Source of the DNA: Salinibacterium sp. dk2585 | GTDB lineage: Bacteria; Actinomycetota; Actinomycetes; Actinomycetales; Microbacteriaceae | Length of the DNA stretch: 64,000 nt | Reading direction: 5' to 3' | Assembly (NCBI RefSeq): GCF_008001035.1 | Contig: NZ_CP042856.1 | Span: forward strand, 1,674,001-1,738,000 | In this document: positions 50,493 to 58,366 of the stretch, piece after piece | Position numbering within the stretch: position 1 is the first letter of the stretch | Layout: each line of letters opens with the position of its first letter | Position numbers and translations under genes: made by a program | The notes under the pieces: generated by a model | What the model was told of the DNA's origin: nothing | Databases searched by the model: none | What the model saw: only the letters and a program-made list of their open reading frames with translations

Positions 50493-50910
50493 GGGGTCCC
50501 GCGGCGTGCTTCTCGAGCAGCTCGACCATGTCACTGATGCCGAACTGGCGCGCGATCTCGAGGGCCGTGTGGTTGCCGACGTCAGGGTCTGCTCCCGCGT
50601 CGAGCAGCGCCTGGGCGATCTGCGCGTTGTTCCTGAACACGGCGCACGCCATGGCCGTCTGCCCCATGTCGTTGACCCGATCGGTGTCGGCGCCGCGCTC
50701 CAGGAGGGCCGCGACGGTCTCCGGATGCTGGTGATAGGCCGCGAGGATCAGGAGCGAGTCGCCCTTGGCGTTCGTCAGATTGGCGGGCACTCCCCCGTCG
50801 ATGAGCGCCGCGAGCTCATGCGTGCTGCCGGAGCGAGCCATCCCGAAGATCGACTCGATGAGCTCGAGTTCTTCGGCGGTGAAGCTGGGTGTGCCCGCGC
50901 TGTCGTCCAC
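50482..50910 (-). CDS. Ankyrin-repeat protein (142 aa)
   Basis: Soluble protein with three to four ankyrin repeats: FGMARSGSTHELAALIDGGV, KGDSLLILAAYHQHPETVAALLERGAD, GQTAMACAVFRNNAQIAQALLDAGAD and NHTALEIARQFGISDMVELLEKH. Repeats of about 33 residues with the TALxxA pattern are clear. It probably mediates protein-protein binding; partner unknown. The GTG at 50910 has AGAAGGAG 4 nt upstream, so the long upstream frame is discarded. The 3' end overlaps the methyltransferase start, suggesting co-expression. Confidence 0.88.
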   Translation of the reverse strand: MDDSAGTPSFTAEELELIESIFGMARSGSTHELAALIDGGVPANLTNAKGDSLLILAAYHQHPETVAALLERGADTDRVNDMGQTAMACAVFRNNAQIAQALLDAGADPDVGNHTALEIARQFGISDMVELLEKHAAGPRGS

Positions 50911-50971
50911 GTGTCTCCTTCTGGTCGTCCTCTCCACGGTACTCGCGCTCGGTGATGTCGGCTGCACGCAA

Positions 50972-50977
50972 TAGCCT
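50972..50977 (+). promoter_or_regulatory. -10 box of the 50984 gene
   Basis: TAGCCT, 6 nt, GTG at 50984. Confidence 0.55.
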
Positions 50978-50983
50978 GTCGTC

Positions 50984-51559
50984 GTGGTCGCACACAACGA
51001 CAAGCCCGTGCTCTATCCGCACACCGCCGAGGCGTGGGAGGCGTGGCTCGACGAGCACGGCTCCTCCCACCCGGGGGTCCGCCTGCAACTGCGCAAGAAG
51101 GCCTCCACCAAGCCGGGCATCCGCTACCCGGATGCGCTCGATGTCGCCCTCTGCTTCGGTTGGATCGACGGCCAGATCAACTCCCTCGACAGCGACTTCG
51201 TGCTGCAGTCCTTCACACCGCGCCGGCCCAGGAGCGTGTGGTCGCAGCGAAACCGCGACTACATCGAGCGGCTCACGGCGGAGGGACGGATGCGCCCGGC
51301 CGGCATCGCCGCCGTCGAGGCCGCCAAAGCGGACGGCCGCTGGGATGCCGCCTACCGCGTCGCGACGGCGGAGGCACCCGCCGACCTCCGTGCCGCGCTC
51401 GACGCCTCACCCGTGGCATCCGCTGCCTTCGACGCCCTGAGTTCGCAGAACCGCTTCGCGATCATCTTCCGCACGAACGACGCGAAGCGTCCCGAGACGC
51501 GCGCGCGCCGGATTGCACGCTTCGTGGAGATGCTCGAGCGCGGCGAGACCCTCTACTGA
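50984..51559 (+). CDS. YdeI/OmpD-associated family protein
   Basis: 191 residues: AEAWEAWLDEHGSSHPGVRLQLRKKAST, then YPDALDVALCFGWIDGQINSLDSDFVLQSFTPRRPRSVWSQRN (abridged: ALCFGWIDGQ and FTPRRPRSVWSQRN), and a C-terminal helical part with ETRARRIARFVEML. The FGWIDG and PRRPxSxWSxxN motifs identify the YdeI/OmpD-associated family, soluble proteins of uncertain function tied to stress or antimicrobial resistance in some species. The GTG at 50984 is preceded by a leaderless-type -10 box. It is divergent from the ankyrin gene. Confidence 0.9.
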   Translation: MVAHNDKPVLYPHTAEAWEAWLDEHGSSHPGVRLQLRKKASTKPGIRYPDALDVALCFGWIDGQINSLDSDFVLQSFTPRRPRSVWSQRNRDYIERLTAEGRMRPAGIAAVEAAKADGRWDAAYRVATAEAPADLRAALDASPVASAAFDALSSQNRFAIIFRTNDAKRPETRARRIARFVEMLERGETLY

Positions 51560-51566
51560 AGCGCCG

Positions 51567-52304
51567 TCACCGGGGAGCCAGCACTCGCCGCAGGATGACC
51601 CGCTCGCCGAGCGTCCAGCTCGTGCTGACCGCGAGGTAGAGCGCGGCGGCGAGCGGCACGATCGCCGCGACGATCACGGTCGCGAAGGCCAGCCAGCTGA
51701 GCGGCCCGTCGGGTGCGAGAGCGCCGGGAATGTCACCGACGACGGGCGCAGAGGCGGCGAAGCGGATGGCGACGAGACGCGACATGAAGGCGGCGACCGC
51801 GATGACGCCCATCACGAGCGCGTGGGCCAGGACGCCCGCGCCCCCGGAGACGGCCGCGAGGAGGGAATCGCCGAGGGCGGTGCCAAGGAAGGACTCATCA
51901 AGTAGCACGTTGGCGTGGCCATTGATGACGCCGAAGGCGAAGAGGGCATAGACAGTCGAGAGCACGGGGGCCTGCAGGAGCAGGGGCAGACATCCGGCGA
52001 GGGGCGAGGCCTTCTCCTCTGCGTAGAGCGCCATCGTCTTGCGCTGCAACAGCTCGGGGTTCTTCGAGAAGCGTCGTCGCAGTTCCGCAAGCTTCGGTGC
52101 GAGACGACGCCGCGTGTACTCGGCGCGCACCTGGGACGCGCCGACGGGGATGAGGAGGGTGCGCACGATGACGGTGATGAGCACGACCGCCAACGCCGCC
52201 GCCATTGCCCCGGCGAGGGGGGCCAGCAGGTCGGCGAAGGCAAGCACGACCGAGTAGGCGGCGTCGAGCACGGTCGAGAAGGGGGCAATAGAGGTGAAGT
52301 CCAT
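51567..52304 (-). CDS. YidC/Oxa1 family membrane insertase (paralogue)
   Basis: 245 residues with five hydrophobic segments. LLITVIVRTLLIPVGASQVRAEY-type first helix (VVLITVIVRTLLIPVG, containing the conserved groove Arg), a cytoplasmic KLAELRRRFSKNPELLQRKTMALY loop, GCLPLLLQAPVLSTVYALF and three later helices are visible. It lacks the large N-terminal periplasmic domain and the basic C-tail of the main YidC, so it is probably a secondary paralogue. The ATG at 52304 has no clear Shine-Dalgarno. A small membrane protein gene lies upstream in the same direction. Confidence 0.88.
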   Translation of the reverse strand: MDFTSIAPFSTVLDAAYSVVLAFADLLAPLAGAMAAALAVVLITVIVRTLLIPVGASQVRAEYTRRRLAPKLAELRRRFSKNPELLQRKTMALYAEEKASPLAGCLPLLLQAPVLSTVYALFAFGVINGHANVLLDESFLGTALGDSLLAAVSGGAGVLAHALVMGVIAVAAFMSRLVAIRFAASAPVVGDIPGALAPDGPLSWLAFATVIVAAIVPLAAALYLAVSTSWTLGERVILRRVLAPR

Positions 52305-52420
52305 GAGAGTTTCCGTTCAGCATCGAAGAAGGGACGCGCCGGATTGGGCGTCGGTGGGCACGCAGGCATGCTGGCCGCGCGTCGCGGCACGCACCACGGC
52401 AGAGGTGGGTGTCCCGCGGG

Positions 52421-52714
52421 TTACGCGGAGAGGAACACTCCGGGGGCGCGACTGCGCGGACGACCATCGGTCGTCGGATGCTGCGGCTCAGGTGAACGGT
52501 CGAGCGCCTGACTGTGGGCCCTCGCGCGGCGGCCGATGCCGGGAACCGTGGCCTGCGCGCTCGGGCGTGAGGCCATGCGAAGCGCGACGTACCCCAGCAC
52601 GAGGGTCGTCGTGATCGCCAGGACGACCGTCATCGGCTCGCTCGGCACGGCGGCGAAGGCGAGGAACGCGAATGTCATGGTCGCGACGAGTCGCTGCATG
52701 ACGGCCGATTCCAC
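52421..52714 (-). CDS. Small membrane protein upstream of the YidC paralogue (97 aa)
   Basis: 97 residues. Two hydrophobic stretches (LVATMTFAFLAFAAVPSEP and MTVVLAITTTLVLGYVALRM) are followed by a basic, Arg/Pro-rich tail of about 45 residues. The position and layout resemble the DUF6412 proteins found beside YidC-like genes in actinobacteria; this is a tentative match. GTG at 52714 has GGAGG 5 nt upstream. A 116-nt gap separates it from the insertase, so co-transcription is likely. Confidence 0.65.
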   Translation of the reverse strand: MESAVMQRLVATMTFAFLAFAAVPSEPMTVVLAITTTLVLGYVALRMASRPSAQATVPGIGRRARAHSQALDRSPEPQHPTTDGRPRSRAPGVFLSA

Positions 52715-52823
52715 TGTTGCCTCCGCGTGATCTGGTGACTCGAGGCTAGCGCACGCACCCGCGACCAGGTCAGGTGCCGCGGGCGTTCGGCAAGCGGTAT
52801 GCCTCCTGCAGATCGTGACTGCT

Positions 52824-52829
52824 TAGACT
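52824..52829 (+). promoter_or_regulatory. -10 box of the alcohol dehydrogenase gene
   Basis: TAGACT, 7 nt, ATG at 52837. Confidence 0.55.
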
Positions 52830-52836
52830 GCTACGC

Positions 52837-53886
52837 ATGCGAGCAACGGTGATCCACGGCGAACGCGATGTTCGCCTCGAAGAGGTTCCAGAACCCACCA
52901 TCCTGACCCCGCGGGACGCGATCGTGCGCGTTGTCGCCGCCTGTGTGTGCGGCTCCGACCTGTGGTCCTACCGGGGTGTCGAGAAGGTGCGGGAGCCGCG
53001 ACCGATCGGGCACGAGTTCATTGGTGTCGTGGAAGACACCGGAACAGAGGTCTCGAACATCTCCGTCGGAGACTTCGTGATCGCGCCCTTCTACCACTGC
53101 GACAACACCTGCGTGAACTGCCGAAACGGCGTGACGACATCGTGCCAGCACGGCGGCTGGTGGGGTGCCCCCGATCGCGAGGGCCACCTCGCCAGCGGAG
53201 CCCAGGGCGAGCGCGTCAGGGTGCCCAACGCCGACGGCACGCTCGTCGTCACCCCGCGGCATCCCGATGAGGACCTCGTCCCGAGCGTGCTGACCCTTGC
53301 CGACGTCATGGGCACTGGACACCACGCGGCAGTATCGGCCGGCGTCGGCCCAGGCAAGACGGTTGTGGTCGTCGGCGACGGGGCGGTCGGGCTCTGCGCC
53401 GTGCTCGCCGCCAAGCGACTCGGCGCGAGCCGCATCGTCGCGATGTCGCGCCACGAGGATCGCCAGGAGATCGCCCGCGAGTTCGGCGCGACCGACATCG
53501 TGGCGGAGCGCGGCGACGAGGGAGTCGCTCGCATCCGCGAGCTCTTCGACGGCGTCGGCGCCGACTGCGTGCTCGAGTGCGTCGGCACGAAGGAGTCGAT
53601 GGACCAGGCGATCCGCTCCACGCGGCCCGGCGGCATGGTGGGCTACGTGGGGGTGCCCGCCGGTGGCCCCGAACTGCCCGTGCGGCGCCTCTTCCAGAGC
53701 AACATCGGCGTGCGCGGCGGAGTCGCCCCCGTGCGCGGCTACATCGAGGAACTCATGCAGGAGGTCTTCTCGGGCGCCATCAACCCCGGACGCGTCTTCG
53801 ACCTGCAGCTTCCCCTCGAGGAGGTCGCGGAGGCCTACGCCGCGATGGACGAGCGCCGGGCCACGAAGGTGCTGCTCCGCCCCTGA
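52837..53886 (+). CDS. Zinc-dependent alcohol dehydrogenase (MDR)
   Basis: 349 residues. Catalytic-zinc ligands are visible in VCGSDLWSYRG (Cys38) and GHEFIGVVED (His-Glu), and the structural zinc lobe has CDNTCVNCRNGVTTSC with four cysteines. The Rossmann part has VVVVGDGAVGLCAVLAAKRLGA, the GxGxxG cofactor site. The overall pattern fits glutathione-independent formaldehyde/threonine-dehydrogenase-like enzymes; substrate not assignable. The ATG has a leaderless -10 box. It is a single gene, convergent with the DUF4097 lipoprotein. Confidence 0.93.
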   Translation: MRATVIHGERDVRLEEVPEPTILTPRDAIVRVVAACVCGSDLWSYRGVEKVREPRPIGHEFIGVVEDTGTEVSNISVGDFVIAPFYHCDNTCVNCRNGVTTSCQHGGWWGAPDREGHLASGAQGERVRVPNADGTLVVTPRHPDEDLVPSVLTLADVMGTGHHAAVSAGVGPGKTVVVVGDGAVGLCAVLAAKRLGASRIVAMSRHEDRQEIAREFGATDIVAERGDEGVARIRELFDGVGADCVLECVGTKESMDQAIRSTRPGGMVGYVGVPAGGPELPVRRLFQSNIGVRGGVAPVRGYIEELMQEVFSGAINPGRVFDLQLPLEEVAEAYAAMDERRATKVLLRP

Positions 53887-53899
53887 CGATGACCGCGCG

Positions 53900-54628
53900 T
53901 CAGCCGCGAAGCACCGTGATGGAGCCGTTCGAGGTGCGCAGGTCAAAGCGGATGTCGGCATCCGGGTCGCTGCCCAGCTCGTTTGAGGTGCCGCCATTGC
54001 TGGTCTCGACGTCGATGCGGTAGTCGCCCCTTGGTGCCGTGAGGGTGATCGATCCGTTCGAGGTGTGCGCCCTGACATCCGCCGTTCCGTCGGTCTCAAG
54101 CTCGATGGAGCCGTTGGATGACTCGGCCTCAACCGCGCCGTCGGTGAGCGCGCGCCCTTCGATTCGTCCGTTGCTCGTCTTGGCGTAGACCTCGCCCACG
54201 ATGTCGTCGAGCGTGATGCGGCCGTTGGACGTCTTCACATCAACATCGCCGAGGTTGCTCACGTCGATCGCCCCGTTGCTGGTGGCACCGCTCACGGGGA
54301 TGCGCGAGGGCACCTCGACCGTGTAGCTGACCGAGCACTGCGGCCCGCAGTCCTCGAGGACGAGCACGCCTCCCCTGACCCGGTGCGAGTCCTCGTCCGG
54401 CAGGTCGAAGCGGTACCGCAGATCGCGGTACACCGTCACCTCGTCGAGGTCATCGACTCCGCGGATCGTCACGCTGCCGGAGTCGCCATCGAACTCGACT
54501 GCGGTGATCTCCTCGTCGATCGCGATCGTCTCGTCGAAGGTCTTCTGCGGCAGGAGCACGCATCCGCTGAGTGTGACGAGGGAGGCCGCAACGAGGGCTG
54601 CGGCGGCGATTCGGGCGGGGCGGTGCAT
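53900..54628 (-). CDS. DUF4097 lipoprotein with TSNG beta-helix repeats
   Basis: 242 residues. The signal peptide ends in LSGC (lipidation at about residue 23). The mature part has at least six repeats with a (T/S)SNG core (GATSNGAIDV, KTSNGRITL, KTSNGRIEG, ESSNGSIEL, HTSNGSITL, RTSNGSITV), spaced 16-24 residues, as in the DUF4097 adhesin-like beta-helix. It is probably attached to the outer face of the membrane; function unknown. AAGGAG lies before the ATG at 54628. Confidence 0.88.
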   Translation of the reverse strand: MHRPARIAAAALVAASLVTLSGCVLLPQKTFDETIAIDEEITAVEFDGDSGSVTIRGVDDLDEVTVYRDLRYRFDLPDEDSHRVRGGVLVLEDCGPQCSVSYTVEVPSRIPVSGATSNGAIDVSNLGDVDVKTSNGRITLDDIVGEVYAKTSNGRIEGRALTDGAVEAESSNGSIELETDGTADVRAHTSNGSITLTAPRGDYRIDVETSNGGTSNELGSDPDADIRFDLRTSNGSITVLRG

Positions 54629-54733
54629 GGTGGCTCCTTCGGGTGCTGGCGCCGGTGGGCGCGACTCGAGCGTAGGGCGCGGCAGGGCAGGGCCGATATC
54701 GGGGTCTCCCCCGATTCTGGTCTCAGGGTCGCA

Positions 54734-55027
54734 CTACTCGTCGTCGCTCGAGTGCAGTATCCTGCGCACGCTCAACAGTTCGAACTCCGGATGCTCGGCC
54801 ACGACGTCTTCAGCCCGGTCGAGCACATCGCGCGCGTGTGCAGCGCTCGACGACACCGCGGCCGCACCCACGAGCGCCCGGCGATGCAGGTCGAGATGCC
54901 CCACCTCGGCGACGCTGATGTCGAAGCGGCGCAGTTCTGCCACGAGGGGGCGCACGATCGACCGCTTCTGCTTGAGGGACCGCACGTCCCCCAGCAGGAG
55001 GTCGAACTCGGCCACCGCAATCCACAT
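54734..55027 (-). CDS. DUF503 / YlxP-like protein
   Basis: 97 residues: MWIAVAEFDLLLGDVRSLKQKRSIVRPLVAELRRFD then SVAEVGHLDLHRRALVGAAAVSS, the DUF503 ferredoxin-like fold. Members are often encoded beside ribosome-maturation genes (ylxP), but here the neighbours are nnrE and a DUF4097 gene. Function unproven. The ATG at 55027 has TAGCGT 7 nt upstream; the much longer open frame above it is antisense to nnrE and is rejected. Confidence 0.88.
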   Translation of the reverse strand: MWIAVAEFDLLLGDVRSLKQKRSIVRPLVAELRRFDISVAEVGHLDLHRRALVGAAAVSSSAAHARDVLDRAEDVVAEHPEFELLSVRRILHSSDDE

Positions 55028-55034
55028 GCCGGCC

Positions 55035-55040
55035 ACGCTA
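55035..55040 (-). promoter_or_regulatory. -10 box of the DUF503 gene
   Basis: TAGCGT on the minus strand, 7 nt before the ATG; it fixes the start. Confidence 0.5.
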
Positions 55041-55050
55041 CGCGCCGACG

Positions 55051-55056
55051 TAAGGT
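55051..55056 (+). promoter_or_regulatory. -10 box of nnrE
   Basis: TAAGGT, 7 nt, ATG at 55064; lies back to back with the DUF503 -10 box. Confidence 0.5.
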
Positions 55057-55063
55057 TCTTGCT

Positions 55064-55747
55064 ATGCACGCCTACCTCGCCTCCCAGGTGCGTGATGCCG
55101 AGGCTCCCTTCCTCGCGGCCGGCGCCCCGCTCATGGCGCGGGCTGCCGCCGCCCTCTCCGAAGAGGTGGCGAGGCTGTTGCCGCCGCAGGCAACAGTCCT
55201 GCTGCTCGTCGGCGCCGGAAACAACGGTGGCGACGCGCTCTTTGCAGGCGCGGAGCTCGCCCGCGCCGGCCACCGCGTGCACATCGTGCCCACCGCAGCG
55301 CGGCTCCATGAGGAGGGCCTCAGCGCGGCCCTCGACGCAGGCGCAACGGTCGAGGGCGCGGCTGCCGCGGATCGCCTCGCCCGCTCCTGTGACGCGCTCG
55401 TCGATGGGATCGTGGGCACCGGTTCAGCGGGAGACCCCGCCCTGCGGGGCGCAGCCCGCGCCGTCGTGGAGTCGGTGTTGCCGGTCACGCGCGAGCCGAA
55501 GCATCCGCTCGTCGTCGCCGTCGACCTGCCGAGCGGCGTCGACCCCGACGACGGCTCCGTGCCAGCACCCGCCGTGCTGCCCGCCGACATCACGGTCACC
55601 TTCGGCGTCATGAAGGCCGGGCTGCTGCGGCCACCCGCGCGCGCGTACGCGGGCCGCATCATCGTGGTCGATATCGGCATCGGCGCGGAACTCGCGAAGA
55701 TGGAGCCGGCGGCGCACTACGACCTCGAGGAGGCGGAGACGGCATGA
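55064..55747 (+). CDS. nnrE: NAD(P)H-hydrate epimerase
   Basis: 227-residue YjeF_N-domain enzyme that epimerises damaged NAD(P)HX. Motifs: LLVGAGNNGGDALFAG (the substrate-binding GxGNNGGDG-like loop, residues about 45-60), VDGIVGTGSAG with the catalytic Asp, and VAVDLPSGVDPDDG with a following TVTFGVMKAGLLRPP. The usual fused C-terminal dehydratase (NnrD) domain is absent; it ends after the epimerase fold, so the dehydratase must be elsewhere. The stop overlaps the next start (ATGA). Confidence 0.92.
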   Translation: MHAYLASQVRDAEAPFLAAGAPLMARAAAALSEEVARLLPPQATVLLLVGAGNNGGDALFAGAELARAGHRVHIVPTAARLHEEGLSAALDAGATVEGAAAADRLARSCDALVDGIVGTGSAGDPALRGAARAVVESVLPVTREPKHPLVVAVDLPSGVDPDDGSVPAPAVLPADITVTFGVMKAGLLRPPARAYAGRIIVVDIGIGAELAKMEPAAHYDLEEAETA

Positions 55748-56247
55748 CGACGCTTCTCCTGATCGCCGATACGCACGTGCCGAAGCGCGCGCTGCGCATT
55801 CCGGAGCAGGTGTGGCGCGCAGTGGATGACGCCGACGTCGTGATCCACGCGGGCGACTGGGTCGAGGCATCCGTGCTCGACGAGCTGGAGGCCCGCGCGA
55901 CACGCCTTGTCGGGGTGTGGGGCAACAATGATGGCGCGGAACTCAGGCATCGACTGCCCGAGGTTGCCCACGAGACGATCGAAGGCATCCGTTTCTCGGT
56001 CGTGCACGAGACGGGCGCCGCGCAGGGTCGCGAGAAGCGCTGCGACGCAGCGTTCCCCGACACCGACGTGCTCGTCTTCGGGCACAGCCACATCCCGTGG
56101 GACACGACGACACCGCGGGGCATGCGCCTACTCAACCCCGGTTCGCCAACCGACCGGCGGCGGCAGCCGCAATGCACCATGATGACCACGGTCGTCCACG
56201 ACGGTGACGTCCACGACGTCGAGTTGGTGACCGTCGACCGCGGCTGA
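55744..56247 (+). CDS. YfcE-like metallophosphoesterase
   Basis: 167 residues. Metal-binding motifs are in order: LIADTHV (DxH), VIHAGDWVE (GD), VGVWGNNDG (GNxD) and FGHSHIPW (GHxH). These define the YfcE/MJ0936-type phosphodiesterase family, with two metals in the active site. Natural substrate unknown. The ATG overlaps the nnrE stop by 4 nt, so both are in one operon. Convergent with the GerW-like gene, 1 nt apart. Confidence 0.92.
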   Translation: MTTLLLIADTHVPKRALRIPEQVWRAVDDADVVIHAGDWVEASVLDELEARATRLVGVWGNNDGAELRHRLPEVAHETIEGIRFSVVHETGAAQGREKRCDAAFPDTDVLVFGHSHIPWDTTTPRGMRLLNPGSPTDRRRQPQCTMMTTVVHDGDVHDVELVTVDRG

Positions 56248-56248
56248 C

Positions 56249-56584
56249 CTATTTCTTGAGCGCGCGGATGACTCGACTCAGCGCCTTTCCGGCAACCCAG
56301 GTGAGCGGGATCGAGACGGCGAGGAGCGGTATGAGGGCTGGCGCGAAACGCGGGCCGTTTGGCCCCGGCACGAACATGCCGAGGGGAATGCTCGCGCCTC
56401 CTCCACCGCCGCCTTCGCCTTGTCCCGTGCTGTCGTCACCCCCAGACCCTCCCCCGAACCCGAAGGTGACGAGGGAGACGGGAACTGCGTCGACTCCGCC
56501 GATCTGCAGCTTCTCTCCGTAGTTGACCTTGGCGCCCAGCGACGATGTGACGCGCTCCGACAGTTGCTCCACGATGTTCGTCAT
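56249..56584 (-). CDS. GerW/YtfJ family protein (111 aa)
   Basis: 111 residues. MTNIVEQLSERVTSSLGAKVNYGEKLQIGGVDAVPVSLVTFGFGGGSG is the YtfJ/GerW fold (beta-hairpin then a Gly-rich loop), followed by a Gly-rich stretch and a C-terminal hydrophobic helix PALIPLLAVSIPLTWVAGKAL. GerW is named for spore germination in Bacillus; this lineage is not known to make endospores, so the function here is unknown. The ATG has TATCGT 7 nt upstream. The quoted segment is abridged in meaning: the diagnostic part is SLGAKVNYGEKLQIGG. Confidence 0.85.
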   Translation of the reverse strand: MTNIVEQLSERVTSSLGAKVNYGEKLQIGGVDAVPVSLVTFGFGGGSGGDDSTGQGEGGGGGGASIPLGMFVPGPNGPRFAPALIPLLAVSIPLTWVAGKALSRVIRALKK

Positions 56585-56591
56585 GGCGACG

Positions 56592-56597
56592 ACGATA
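56592..56597 (-). promoter_or_regulatory. -10 box of the GerW-like gene
   Basis: TATCGT on the minus strand, 7 nt before the ATG. Confidence 0.5.
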
Positions 56598-56666
56598 GCC
56601 CTCGTTTGCCCGCAAGCCCAGCGCCGTGTGGTTCCGTCTCCCAGCCGGAGGCAGCAGACTGGGCCT

Positions 56667-57656
56667 ATGCCTGAAACGACAGAGGGACGCGTCGCCGTCT
56701 ACATCGACTTCGACAACATCGTCATCAGCCGTTACGACCAGATCCACGGGCGGGGGCACTTCAACAAGGAGCAGATCCGCAGCATTACGGCCGACAGCGT
56801 GCGCGACGACCGGGATCTCGCAGCACGACTCGAGCGCGCGACCGTCGACATCGGTGCGGTGCTCGACTACGCGTCCTCCTTCGGGTCGATCGTCATCAGC
56901 CGCGCCTACGCGGACTGGTCGATCGAGGTGAATGCCAGCTACAAGGGGCAGTTGATGGAGCGCGCCGTCGACCTCGTGCAATTGTTTCCCGCCGTCAAGT
57001 CGATGAAGAACGGTGCTGACATCCGACTCGCGGTCGACGTCGTCGAAGACCTGTTCCGACTTCCCGACCTCACCCATGTCGTGATCGTGGCGGGCGACAG
57101 CGACTACATCCCCCTCGCCCAGCGCGCGGCACGACTGGGCCGCTACGTCGTGGGAATCGGCGTCGCCGGTTCGACGAGCAAGTTCCTTGCGGCGGCCTGC
57201 GACGAGTTCGCTGACTACGACGCGCTCCCAGGCATCAGCGATGATGAGCCAGCCGAGGTGGAGGCACCCGAGCCGGAACCGAAGACGACGGATGCGACGG
57301 CCCCGGCCGATGCGTCCGGCAACGGTCGCGCTCGCCGGCGCGCCAACCCGAAGGCCGCCTCGGACAGCACGACCCCGTCTGCCCCCAGCAAGCGCGCGAA
57401 GCAGGCGGCGCAGCAGGCGGCATCCGCTCTCCTGATCCGCGCGCTGCGGCTTGGCCACGCGAAGGACGATGCCGATTGGCTCGTGAGCTCCTCGGTGAAG
57501 AACCAGATGCTGCGGATGGACCCCTCATTCCAGGAGTCCGCGCTGGGCTACAAGAGCTTCACCGAGTTCCTGACTTCGCGCGGGAACATCGTGGAGGTGA
57601 AGCAGGACGGCCAGATGCGCCTGCTTCGGCTCCGGGGTAAAGACGAGGCCGAATAA
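56667..57656 (+). CDS. NYN-domain (PIN-like RNase) protein with C-terminal OST-HTH-like domain
   Basis: 329 residues. N-terminal NYN domain about 8-190: VAVYIDFDNIVIS (first catalytic Asp), KNGADIRLAVDVVEDLF (second Asp pair) and VVIVAGDSDYIPLAQRA (third acidic cluster), i.e. the limkain/YacP-like four-acidic-residue site. A disordered Ala/Pro/Glu linker (about 190-250) leads to a C-terminal winged-helix segment LLIRALRLGHAKDDADWLVSS...FTEFLTSRGNIVEV, which fits the OST-HTH/LOTUS RNA-binding fold. It probably binds and cuts RNA; target unknown. CAGACT lies 6 nt before the ATG at 56667, so I reject the longer upstream frame. Confidence 0.88.
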   Translation: MPETTEGRVAVYIDFDNIVISRYDQIHGRGHFNKEQIRSITADSVRDDRDLAARLERATVDIGAVLDYASSFGSIVISRAYADWSIEVNASYKGQLMERAVDLVQLFPAVKSMKNGADIRLAVDVVEDLFRLPDLTHVVIVAGDSDYIPLAQRAARLGRYVVGIGVAGSTSKFLAAACDEFADYDALPGISDDEPAEVEAPEPEPKTTDATAPADASGNGRARRRANPKAASDSTTPSAPSKRAKQAAQQAASALLIRALRLGHAKDDADWLVSSSVKNQMLRMDPSFQESALGYKSFTEFLTSRGNIVEVKQDGQMRLLRLRGKDEAE

Positions 57657-57666
57657 GCCCTCCCCT

Positions 57667-57696
57667 TATATTCGCTCGGAATTAGCTTTATGCTTA
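57667..57696 (+). promoter_or_regulatory. Promoter/operator module of satD
   Basis: TATATT (57667-57672) fits a -10 box; 9 nt later comes the inverted repeat TTAGC-TTTAT-GCTTA (57682-57696), 4 nt before the satD ATG. The same layout recurs at 59175-59204. A second possible -10 (TATGCT, 57689-57694) overlaps the repeat. Confidence 0.5.
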
Positions 57697-57700
57697 TGGG

Positions 57701-58366
57701 ATGGAGCTTCCCGAACGAGCCATCGCCGTGATCGCGGACGTCTCGCGTTCACGCAGCCACCCCGACCGGCGGGCGCTTCAAGACACTGTCGAGACCGCAT
57801 TCGCCCGCGCCTCTCAGGAGCTCGAGTCGATCGAGCCCCTCCATGCGACCATCGGCGATGAATTCCAGGCCATCCACCGCGACCTCGCGGGGGCCCTGCG
57901 ACTGACCCTGCTCGCTCGCCTGGCGCTTCCGGAGGGAGTCGACTGTCGCTTCGGACTCGGCCATGGCGAGCTCCGCAGGATCGGCGAGGGCGCCGCCGGC
58001 ACGCTCCAGGACGGCTCCGCCTGGTGGTCGGCCCGCGACGCCGTCTCCGAGGCGCGCGAACGCGAGTACTCGCGACAGCCCTTCCTGCGTACCTGGTATC
58101 GAAGCGCCACGGATGCCCCGCTCGATGCGACCGCGCCAGCGTCAGAATCCATCGTCAACGCATACCTCATGACCCGGGACCACCTCGTCACATCGATGTC
58201 CGCCAGGGAACGGCGCCTGCTGTTGGGGCAACTCCTGGGACGAACCCAGACGGAACTCGCCGACGACGAGGGCATCACACAGTCGGCCGTATCGCAGAAT
58301 CTCCGCCGCAGTGGCGCGGCCGCGGTGCTCGCCGGTGAGACGCTTGTCGCAGGAGGTCGCCCGTGA
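57701..58366 (+). CDS. SatD family protein with C-terminal helix-turn-helix
   Basis: 221 residues. The N-terminal half (AVIADVSRSRSHPDRRALQDTVETAF, abridged; ATIGDEFQAIH; CRFGLGHGELRRIG) is the SatD family pattern, an uncharacterised domain first noted in the Streptococcus sat acid-tolerance operon. The C-terminal 55 residues (LLLGQLLGRTQTELADDEGI then TQSAVSQNLRRSG) look like a helix-turn-helix, so the protein may bind DNA. It begins 4 nt after an inverted repeat, which hints at autoregulation (inference). The ATG at 57701 and the next gene overlap by 4 nt. Confidence 0.82.
   Translation: MELPERAIAVIADVSRSRSHPDRRALQDTVETAFARASQELESIEPLHATIGDEFQAIHRDLAGALRLTLLARLALPEGVDCRFGLGHGELRRIGEGAAGTLQDGSAWWSARDAVSEAREREYSRQPFLRTWYRSATDAPLDATAPASESIVNAYLMTRDHLVTSMSARERRLLLGQLLGRTQTELADDEGITQSAVSQNLRRSGAAAVLAGETLVAGGRP

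Noticed and set aside
53900-54628. TSNG repeats as a novel repeat protein
   Set aside because: They fit the known DUF4097 beta-helix pattern.
57689-57694. TATGCT as the sole satD promoter
   Set aside because: It overlaps the inverted repeat, and the upstream TATATT with the same spacing as the second module is a better -10; both are recorded as alternatives.
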